Of a DNA stretch of 8,558 nucleotides, positions 1 to 5,018 are shown one piece after another (positions within the stretch are counted from its first letter, which is position 1; each line of letters starts with the position of its first letter). Source of the stretch: an uncultured Alcaligenaceae bacterium. GTDB taxonomy: Bacteria > Pseudomonadota > Gammaproteobacteria > Burkholderiales > Burkholderiaceae_B. The stretch is from contig CALFXX010000076.1 in assembly GCA_937952975.1 (NCBI GenBank), forward strand, positions 1 through 8,558, read 5' to 3'. Under the pieces are notes generated by a model. The model saw nothing but the letters and a program-made list of their open reading frames with translations. It was not told where the DNA came from and did not search any database. The translations under genes were made by a program, and so were the position numbers.

Positions 1-490
1 TTCCGATCTCCGCGTCAAACTCAGCTGCGTCGCCGCCGCACATGACCGTCAGCATACCGTTGACCGCGCCCGCTTGGCCGCCGGATACCGGAGCATCGAT
101 AAAGCGCAACGACTTTTGCTTGGCTAACGCACTGAGTTCACGGGCAACCAAGGCTGATGCCGTGGTGTGGTCAACAAAGGTTGCCCCCGCTGACATGCCC
201 GCAAAGGCGCCATCAGGCCCCAACACGATGCTACGCAAGTCATCGTCATTGCCTACGCACGCAAACACAATGCGTGCACCTTGTGCGGCCTCGCGAGGGG
301 TTGCGCAGGCGCGCCCCCCAAACTCTTTGACCCAGGCTTGCGCTTTTTGAGCGTTGCGGTTGTAGACCGTGACGTCATGACCGGCGGTTGCAAGATGCCC
401 AGCCATGGGCAGCCCCATCACCCCCAGTCCGATAAAAGCGACTTTTGTGGGGGTAGAGGGTTCGTACGTTTTGCTGTTGATGCTAGACAT
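1..490 (-). CDS. Beta-hydroxyacid dehydrogenase (3-hydroxyisobutyrate dehydrogenase-like), 5' part only
   Basis: The first 163 codons of an NAD(P)-dependent beta-hydroxyacid dehydrogenase; the gene runs off the left edge, so its C-terminal substrate and catalytic half is missing. The N-terminal Rossmann fold is clear: VAFIGLGVMGLPMAGHL (about residues 17-33) is the GxGxMGxPMA dinucleotide-binding motif, and DAPVSGG (132-138) is the family substrate-binding motif. Members oxidise 3-hydroxyisobutyrate, tartronate semialdehyde/glycerate or related hydroxy acids in the cytoplasm; the exact substrate cannot be read from this half. The ATG at 490 sits 5 bases after the tctA stop, with GAAGAG at the end of tctA as a plausible ribosome site. 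It gives a leader of about 15 residues before the Rossmann motif, and no other ATG lies before that motif. Co-transcription with tctBA suggests it acts on the transported acid or a product of it (inference). Confidence 0.88.
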   Translation of the reverse strand, partial: MSSINSKTYEPSTPTKVAFIGLGVMGLPMAGHLATAGHDVTVYNRNAQKAQAWVKEFGGRACATPREAAQGARIVFACVGNDDDLRSIVLGPDGAFAGMSAGATFVDHTTASALVARELSALAKQKSLRFIDAPVSGGQAGAVNGMLTVMCGGDAAEFDAEIG

Positions 491-495
491 TCAAT

Positions 496-1998
496 TTACT
501 CTTCGACAAAGGCTTCTTCACGCTTCTTCTTGATTGAAGGCAGCGCCACGATGATCACGAGAAGGACAGCAACTCCAAGCAGCGAGGCCGAGAGCGGACG
601 CTCAAGGAACGTGAAGTAGTTACCGCGTGACAACAGCAAGGCACGGCGGAAGTTTTCTTCCATCAATGGGCCGAGCACCAAGCCTAGCAACAACGGTGCG
701 CCTTCGCACTTTAGTTTGGCCCATACATAACCAATGATGCCAAAGCATGAAGTCGTCATGATGTCAAAGGTGTTGTAGTTCAACGAATACACGCCGATGG
801 TACAAAACACCAAGATCGCTGGGAACAAAATCTTGTAAGGGACTTTGAGCAATTTCACCCAAATACCAACCAGCGGCAGGTTCAGCACGACCAGCATCAA
901 GTTACCAATCCACATCGAGGCGATCAAGCCCCAGAACAGCTGTGGGTGGCTCGACATCACCTGTGGGCCTGGCTGGATGTTGTGAATGGTCATCGCACCG
1001 ACCATCAGCGCCATCACAGCGTTACTTGGGATACCAAGCGTCAGCAGAGGGATGAACGATGTTTGAGCACCTGCGTTGTTGGCAGCCTCAGGGCCTGCAA
1101 CGCCGGCCGGGTGTCCCTTACCAAAGCGCTCAGGATTGCGTGAGAGCTTTTTCTCGAGCGTATACGAGGCAAACGATGACAACACTGCGCCACCGCCAGG
1201 CAAAATGCCGAGCATTGAGCCCAAGGCTGTGCCACGAACAACTGCAGGCCAAGATTCTTTGAACTCTTGTTTGTTGGGGTAGAGTGAGCCGATTTTGGCA
1301 GCGATTTCAACGCGGTTTTCTCTGAGCTCAAGATTGCTCATGATCTCAGCAAAACCAAACACACCCATCGCCACGATTGCGAAGTCAAGACCGTCTTGCA
1401 ACTCGGGTACGCCAAAGTCAAAACGCGCAACGCCTGAGTTCACGTCGGTGCCGACCATACCGAGCAGCAGACCAAGCAAAATCATGCAAATTGCTTTGAT
1501 CAACGAGCCTGAGGCCAACACCACAGCGCCCACCAAGCCAAGAACCATCAACGAAAAGTACTCGGCAGGGCCGAATTTAAACGCGACTTCGGCCAGTGGT
1601 GGTGCAAAAGCAGCCAACAATAATGTGGCAACAGTACCTGCAAAAAACGAGGCTAAGCCCGCAATTGACAGTGCAGCACCCGCGCGACCGTTTTTGGCCA
1701 TGGCATGCCCGTCAAGGGTGGTGACCACCGAGGAGGTTTCTCCCGGCAAGTTCACCAGAATCGCCGTTGTCGAGCCACCATACTGTGCGCCGTAATAAAT
1801 ACCAGCCAACATAATCAGGCCGGCAATCGGGGGCAACACATAGGTAATCGGCAGCAACATTGCAATGGTTGGAACAGGACCCAGGCCAGGCAGCACGCCC
1901 ACCAAAGTACCGAGCAAACAGCCTAGCAGTGCATAGGTTAGGTTTTCAGGCGTAAATGCAACGCCAAAACCCATGTACAAATTATTGAGTAAGTCCAT
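496..1998 (-). CDS. tctA: Tripartite tricarboxylate transporter, large permease TctA
   Basis: A 500-residue inner-membrane protein, full length for the TctA family, which forms the main translocation subunit of TTT transporters. These take up citrate and other carboxylates using an ion gradient and a periplasmic binding protein. Visible hallmarks are the N-terminal block GVLPGLGPVPTIAMLLP (about residues 34-50) with GIYYGAQYGGSTTAI (66-80) and NLPGE (83-87), and a related second block LGILPGGGAVLSSF around residues 263-276. The two glycine/proline-rich blocks reflect the family's internal repeat. Many hydrophobic segments follow, and the C-terminus is charged (KKKREE). The start at 1998 has AAGGAG 9 bases upstream, overlapping the tctB stop (TAAGGAG). 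The substrate is not deducible. Because many Alcaligenaceae encode binding proteins elsewhere, the lack of an adjacent tctC does not imply loss of function. Confidence 0.95.
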   Translation of the reverse strand: MDLLNNLYMGFGVAFTPENLTYALLGCLLGTLVGVLPGLGPVPTIAMLLPITYVLPPIAGLIMLAGIYYGAQYGGSTTAILVNLPGETSSVVTTLDGHAMAKNGRAGAALSIAGLASFFAGTVATLLLAAFAPPLAEVAFKFGPAEYFSLMVLGLVGAVVLASGSLIKAICMILLGLLLGMVGTDVNSGVARFDFGVPELQDGLDFAIVAMGVFGFAEIMSNLELRENRVEIAAKIGSLYPNKQEFKESWPAVVRGTALGSMLGILPGGGAVLSSFASYTLEKKLSRNPERFGKGHPAGVAGPEAANNAGAQTSFIPLLTLGIPSNAVMALMVGAMTIHNIQPGPQVMSSHPQLFWGLIASMWIGNLMLVVLNLPLVGIWVKLLKVPYKILFPAILVFCTIGVYSLNYNTFDIMTTSCFGIIGYVWAKLKCEGAPLLLGLVLGPLMEENFRRALLLSRGNYFTFLERPLSASLLGVAVLLVIIVALPSIKKKREEAFVEE

Positions 1999-2011
1999 GA
2001 ACAGGTGCTCC

Positions 2012-2476
2012 TTAGTTCAGACCGAGAAAGGCGGGCCAAATTGGAAACACCAATTTGAGACCTTTCACAAACGATAGCCAGCACAGTAACGTCAAGAAGG
2101 CGGCGTTGGCGATAGTGACTTTCCATGAATGTTCGTGGCTGGCAAAACTGCTGATTGCCACCAACAAGAACAGGGAGAAAATCATGCCCATTGGGCGCAG
2201 CAGTAAGCCGAACAGAACGATCGCTGAAATGATGATGGCCAGAATCTTGAAATCAAATCTGGCCACTTCTGTTTGCTCTGCTTTTGGACGTAGTGAGCTC
2301 AGCAGCACGACGGCGCCTAAGACTGCCATGAGGATGCCAAGCCAATGAGGGAAGTAACCAGGGCCCATTCGGGCGGCAGTGCCCATCGAGTAACTGGTGG
2401 CTTTCCAGGCAAATCCAAGGCCAAGCAGGATGAACATCACCCCTGACCAGAAGTCCTGTTTATTTCTAAGCTGCAT
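2012..2476 (-). CDS. tctB: Tripartite tricarboxylate transporter, small permease TctB
   Basis: A 154-residue membrane protein of the TctB family, the small subunit that partners TctA. The N-terminus, MQLRNKQDFWSGVMFILLGL, leads into the first membrane helix. GTAARMGPGYFP (residues 32-43) is the typical TctB loop motif, and further hydrophobic segments lie near 45-61, 78-93, 97-112 and 120-140. An open frame continues upstream to 2623, but I chose ATG 2476. It has a perfect AAGGAG 9 bases ahead, it starts where family homology is expected, and the extra 49 residues are basic and unlike any TctB. The 13-base gap to tctA, with the tctA ribosome site on the tctB stop codon, suggests translational coupling. 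Confidence 0.93.
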   Translation of the reverse strand: MQLRNKQDFWSGVMFILLGLGFAWKATSYSMGTAARMGPGYFPHWLGILMAVLGAVVLLSSLRPKAEQTEVARFDFKILAIIISAIVLFGLLLRPMGMIFSLFLLVAISSFASHEHSWKVTIANAAFLTLLCWLSFVKGLKLVFPIWPAFLGLN

Positions 2477-2697
2477 GATGGGTAGCTCCTTAACTGCGCT
2501 GCTAAAAATTTGTTGAAACAATTTGTGCGTTGGGCGCACCGTGGTTCTGCTAGGCCTCAGCCTCCGTTTGTATTTTTGTCCGAAAACTAGCAAGGCTTGC
2601 ATGGTAATGGAGTGCAGCCTCAAAGCAAACCCTGAACTTACCCCTAGAGGATGGGGTTTTCCCTAGACTTGTGTTAATTTGCCCACAAAATCTGCCG

Positions 2698-2720
2698 AAA
2701 TGCGCAAAGCGCTTGCATTT
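2698..2720. promoter_or_regulatory. Inverted repeat, possible operator for tctBA
   Basis: AAATGCGC and GCTTGCATTT form an 8-bp stem with a two-base bulge around the centre AAAGC. The centre also contains the perfect 8-bp palindrome AAGCGCTT, whose CG core is reminiscent of LacI-family operators. It lies about 25-50 bases downstream of the predicted leftward promoter start. A regulator role is inferred; no regulator gene is in the window. Confidence 0.3.
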
Positions 2721-2752
2721 AGCAACACTCAATTGCTGTTGAATTTGGCACT

Positions 2753-2781
2753 AACATAGTTTTCTGAACGTTAACTGACAA
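2753..2781 (-). promoter_or_regulatory. Candidate sigma-70 promoter for tctBA
   Basis: Read on the minus strand: TTGTCA (2781-2776) as -35, a 17-base spacer, and TATGTT (2758-2753) as -10. That is 5/6 and 4/6 matches to consensus at optimal spacing. Transcription would start near 2746, giving an untranslated leader of about 270 bases before tctB. This is unusually long, so a closer promoter is also possible. Confidence 0.4.
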
Positions 2782-2816
2782 AACTCGCAAATTTGTTCGT
2801 TTTATGTTGGAAGATG

Positions 2817-2854
2817 TTTCTGCGGCAAATGTACGTTTCTGCTGCCAATGTACG
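2817..2854 (+). repeat. Tandem 19-bp duplication upstream of the zap operon
   Basis: Two abutting copies, TTTCTGCGGCAAATGTACG (2817-2835) and TTTCTGCTGCCAATGTACG (2836-2854), identical at 17 of 19 positions. They lie 80-117 bases upstream of the coiled-coil gene start. The function is unknown; paired protein-binding sites or a simple slippage duplication are both possible. Confidence 0.85.
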
Positions 2855-2933
2855 AGGGGTGACTAAATGCGCCCGAGGCAGCTTCACAACGTGCGTTACG
2901 CCCGAAGACTCAATTTTGCTTTACGATATCGTT

Positions 2934-3323
2934 ATGCTTGAAGATCTCGATCAACTATCAATTCGCTTGGCGACACTGGTTGCCTATACGCAAGAGCTCG
3001 CCTCTGAGGTAGAGTCTTTGCGCGTCAACTTGTCTCAGGCTCAGTCAGAGCGCGACGCCTTGCAGGCAAAACTTGCGCAAGAAGGGACGCAGGCCAAGGC
3101 GCTCAATCGAAAGGTCGATGCGTATGCGTCGGAACAGGCGGCTCTGCAGGGTTCGCTTGATCTCTTTAAGCAAGAGCAGTCAACGCTGCAAGCTCAACTG
3201 CAGTCGCGCGAGCACGAGGTGTCAACCTTGCGCGCTGCCACTGCGCAGGCGCGCGAGCGCATCGAGGCGGTACTTGAGCGCTTGCCCGGCGCACCAGCCT
3301 CACCTGAGCAAGGGGCTCAATAA
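2934..3323 (+). CDS. Small coiled-coil protein upstream of zapA (ZapB-like)
   Basis: A 129-residue, probably cytoplasmic protein. It starts MLEDLDQLSIRLATLVAYTQ and continues as a long Glu/Gln/Leu/Ala-rich heptad pattern (about residues 5-115) with no signal peptide, ending in a short Pro/Ala tail. It is predicted to be almost entirely coiled coil. A short coiled-coil gene directly ahead of zapA is common in beta- and gammaproteobacteria (DUF904/TIGR02449, ZapB-like) and is thought to act with the FtsZ ring. Assignment here rests on position and composition, not on a conserved motif. The frame is open back to 2793, but those 47 residues are Cys-rich, include the tandem DNA repeat and lack coiled-coil character, so I start at 2934. 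No good Shine-Dalgarno precedes either start. The stop overlaps the zapA start (TAATG), which implies translational coupling. Confidence 0.75.
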   Translation: MLEDLDQLSIRLATLVAYTQELASEVESLRVNLSQAQSERDALQAKLAQEGTQAKALNRKVDAYASEQAALQGSLDLFKQEQSTLQAQLQSREHEVSTLRAATAQARERIEAVLERLPGAPASPEQGAQ

Positions 3324-3637
3324 TGGAACGCGTCGATATTTCTATTTTGGGGCGAGATTATTCTTTGGCTTGCCCACCAGAAGAAAAACAAGCGCTGACG
3401 GCTGCGGCGCAGCATATCAGCCAGCTGGCTGGGCGTATACAAGGCAGCGGCAAGATCTCTGGCAACGAGCGCATTGCAGTGATGGCGGCAATTCAGGTTG
3501 CGATCGAGTTGCTTTCTGTTAAAGCGCCTGATGGTCCGTTAGGTGGTTTGGCTGTTGGCGACTTCAAGCGTAGAATTGGCGACATGAATGCGATGTTAGA
3601 TGCGGCGCTGCCAAAGGCTTCGGCTAAAGCACGCTAA
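3323..3637 (+). CDS. zapA: Cell division protein ZapA
   Basis: A 104-residue cytoplasmic protein of the ZapA family, which binds FtsZ, bundles its filaments and stabilises the division ring. The N-terminal globular part, MERVDISILGRDYSLACPPE, shows the family pattern (a strand, then LGR-x-Y-x-L-x-C-P-x-E). It is followed by LTAAAQHISQLAGRIQ and NERIAVMAAIQVAIELL (about residues 48-64), the conserved helix feeding the dimer coiled coil. Length is typical (about 100-110 residues). The ATG at 3323 overlaps the previous stop by one base, so expression probably depends on the upstream coiled-coil gene. The following 6S RNA gene matches the zapA-ssrS order seen in many proteobacteria and supports the call. 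Confidence 0.93.
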   Translation: MERVDISILGRDYSLACPPEEKQALTAAAQHISQLAGRIQGSGKISGNERIAVMAAIQVAIELLSVKAPDGPLGGLAVGDFKRRIGDMNAMLDAALPKASAKAR

Positions 3638-3644
3638 GTAAGCT

Positions 3645-3669
3645 AGCTCAAAATCGCGCACATTGAGCT
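3645..3669 (+). other. Stem-loop after zapA
   Basis: AGCTCAA (3645-3651) and TTGAGCT (3663-3669) form a perfect 7-bp stem with an 11-base loop, 7 bases after the zapA stop. No U-run follows, so it is at best a weak terminator or an mRNA 3'-end stabiliser. Confidence 0.35.
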
Positions 3670-3782
3670 CATTTCAAAGGGCGTTAATCAAGTTAACCCC
3701 AGATATGGTGCTCGTAGATATGTTGCTTGGTTGACATGTCTTTAATTGAATTCACACTCGTTGTGGGGTGTGTACAGTTTGT

Positions 3783-3963
3783 CCCTGCTGTGTTCGTGAT
3801 TAGGTCATATATTCTCAGAACCAATGCTTATGGCATACATAGGTTGCGGGATAGTTAGACGGGCATGCGGGTCTCTAGCAGACGCGCTCAAAGTCAACAG
3901 ATCGCGGCCAACTTGAACTTACGGTTCGAGATGCCGGCCTAAACGGCACGAGCGGGGCATCTT
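3783..3963 (+). ncRNA. ssrS: 6S RNA (SsrS)
   Basis: About 180 nt just downstream of zapA, the usual place and size for 6S RNA, which mimics an open promoter and sequesters sigma-70 RNA polymerase. The sequence shows the expected fold. A closing stem of TGCTGTGTTCGTG (3786-3798) with CACGAGCGGGGCA (3947-3959) has one mismatch and several G-U pairs. An apical hairpin AGAC/GTCT encloses GGGCATGCGG (3857-3874), resembling the E. coli GAGCATGCTCGG tip. A 3'-side hairpin CTTGAAC/GTTCGAG (3912-3930) matches the E. coli CCTTGAAC...GTTCAAGG element. The ends are estimated from the stem and may be off by several bases. TTGACA at 3731 lacks a matching -10; TACAGT at 3773 is a possible -10 without a good -35. 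Confidence 0.88.
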
Positions 3964-4005
3964 TATCAACGAGTCTGTGATTTCACAGGCTCGTTGCTCG
4001 ATAAA
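3962..4005. terminator. Strong 44-nt hairpin just after 6S RNA (possible terminator)
   Basis: AACGAGTCTGTGA (3968-3980) pairs with TCACAGGCTCGTT (3983-3995) over 13 bp with one G-U. An outer TTTATC/GATAAA stem (3962-3967 with 4000-4005) closes it across a four-base GCTC bulge. The plus strand continues as poly-A, not poly-U, and the minus strand has its T-run before the hairpin. It is therefore not a textbook intrinsic terminator in either direction, although its place between converging ssrS and lgt suggests a 3'-end role. Confidence 0.45.
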
Positions 4006-4100
4006 AAAACACACAACACTCTACCTAACTAGGTCTGTTCGTTGGCTGCCAGGCGGTTCACGCAAGCACTGTGTTTGCACTTGAGCGTCGCACTTTTGCG

Positions 4101-4883
4101 TTAACGTTGCTTGCGTACGCTAAAAAATAGCCAGATTCCCGCTAGCACCATTGGTACGGATAGCCACTGCCCCATCGACAGCCCCGCTGCGAGTAAGCCC
4201 AAAAAATCATCCGGCTCACGTGCAAACTCTGCAATAAATCTAAAAATGCCGTAACCCATCAAAAATACTGCACTGACTTGTCCAGTGGGGCGGGGCTTAT
4301 TGGCAAACCACCAGACCACCACGAATAACGTTAGACCTTCAAGGCCTAGCTGATAAAGTTGCGACGGATGTCGTGCGATACCATCGCCGCTTTGTCTGAA
4401 AACCATCGCCCAGGGTAATGTGCTCGGCCGGCCCCATAGCTCGCCATTGATAAAGTTGCCCAGTCTGCCCGCTGCCAAAGCGAGGGGTATGAGGGGCGCG
4501 ATAAAGTCGCTGACTTCAAAAAATTTGTAGCCACGACTACGGGCAAGCCAAAACATCATCAACAAGACGCCCAGTAAGCCGCCATGAAAAGACATGCCAC
4601 CTTCCCAGAGGTAGCCGATTTCGAGCGGGTGCGCTAAATAGTAGGCAGGCTTGTAAAAAAACACGTACCCAAGCCGGCCACCCGCCACGACCCCTAAAAC
4701 CCCATAAAAAATCAGATCTTCGAGGTCACGCACATTGAGGCGTGACTTATTGTGCGCAATGCGCCAGCGTCCAAGCAGCCATGCAGAGCCAAAACCCACT
4801 AAATACATCAAGCCATACCAGTGGATGGAGAGTGGGCCTAAGCGCAACGCGACGGGGTCAAAATTTGGAAATTGCAGCATCAT
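4101..4883 (-). CDS. lgt: Phosphatidylglycerol-prolipoprotein diacylglyceryl transferase
   Basis: A 260-residue inner-membrane enzyme that moves the diacylglyceryl group of phosphatidylglycerol onto the lipobox cysteine of prolipoproteins, the first step of lipoprotein maturation. The Lgt signature GRLGNFINGELWG is present around residues 140-152. Other hallmarks are IHWYGLMYLVGF near residues 20-31, GGRLGYVFFY near 67-76 and GGMSFHGGLLGVLL near 95-108 (the conserved HGG). About seven hydrophobic segments and full family length are seen, and the C-terminus is short and basic (SVRKQR). Two adjacent ATGs (4883 and 4880) are possible starts; the ribosome site is weak (GGTAGCTC), and homologues commonly begin M-L-x-x-P-x-F-D-P, which would suit either. 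It is a single-gene unit divergent from ilvD. Confidence 0.96.
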   Translation of the reverse strand: MMLQFPNFDPVALRLGPLSIHWYGLMYLVGFGSAWLLGRWRIAHNKSRLNVRDLEDLIFYGVLGVVAGGRLGYVFFYKPAYYLAHPLEIGYLWEGGMSFHGGLLGVLLMMFWLARSRGYKFFEVSDFIAPLIPLALAAGRLGNFINGELWGRPSTLPWAMVFRQSGDGIARHPSQLYQLGLEGLTLFVVVWWFANKPRPTGQVSAVFLMGYGIFRFIAEFAREPDDFLGLLAAGLSMGQWLSVPMVLAGIWLFFSVRKQR

Positions 4884-4912
4884 GAGCTACCGATCAAAAG
4901 ATGTTCGATAAT

Positions 4913-4965
4913 AACCCTTCAAGGTTTCTGGTGATCTGCTTTGACAGATTGACCGAAGAAGGGTT
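4913..4965. promoter_or_regulatory. Inverted repeat with nested hairpin between lgt and ilvD
   Basis: AACCCTTC (4913-4920) is perfectly complementary to GAAGGGTT (4958-4965). Inside lie GGT/ACC (4930-4932, 4952-4954) and ATCTG/CAGAT (4934-4938, 4945-4949). TTGACA at 4941-4946 falls in the centre and, with TAGCTT at 4965-4970 (18-base spacer), could be an ilvD promoter; the repeat would then be a DNA operator around it, not RNA. On the minus strand TATTAT at 4913-4908 is a possible lgt -10. Which role holds cannot be decided from sequence. Confidence 0.45.
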
Positions 4966-5018
4966 AGCTTTGAAGGCTACCCAGAAATTTTTTGTAATTC
5001 ATCCTTAGGTGTTCATTC

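Larger units (their letters stand above)
2477..2933. other. Divergent intergenic region between tctB and the zap genes
   Basis: 457 bases with no convincing gene; it must hold the promoters for tctBA (leftward) and the zap operon (rightward). Visible items are a stem-loop GTGCG-TTGGG-CGCAC at 2525-2539, a hairpin ACCCC/GGGGT at 2640-2657 followed by TTTT, an inverted repeat AAATGC/GCATTT at 2698-2720, CAACA/TGTTG at 2723-2741, the candidate leftward promoter at 2753-2781, and a tandem 19-bp duplication at 2817-2854. No clear rightward -35/-10 pair was found; TATGTT at 2803-2808 is a lone -10 candidate. Confidence 0.6.

Noticed and set aside
1295..1795. A 166-codon open frame on the plus strand opposite tctA
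   Set aside because: It lies wholly inside tctA, which has clear family motifs; the shadow protein is low-complexity Ala/Pro/Thr with no recognisable domain or ribosome site.
2477..2623. N-terminal extension of TctB to an upstream ATG (203 residues)
   Set aside because: The extra residues are basic and unlike TctB, and the internal ATG at 2476 has a perfect AAGGAG at the right distance.
2640..2660. Intrinsic terminator ACCCC/GGGGT followed by TTTT on the plus strand
   Set aside because: The stem is only 5 bp, the U-run is short, and no plus-strand gene ends upstream of it.
2793..2933. N-terminal extension of the coiled-coil protein to an ATG at 2793
   Set aside because: The extension is Cys-rich, covers the tandem DNA repeat and does not fit the coiled-coil domain, so 2934 is preferred, though neither start has a good ribosome site.
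4971..5018. ilvD leader peptide or attenuator with Ile/Leu/Val codon run
   Set aside because: No short frame with repeated branched-chain codons is present; TAGC/GCTA plus a T-run (4989-4993) is too weak a hairpin to call a terminator.
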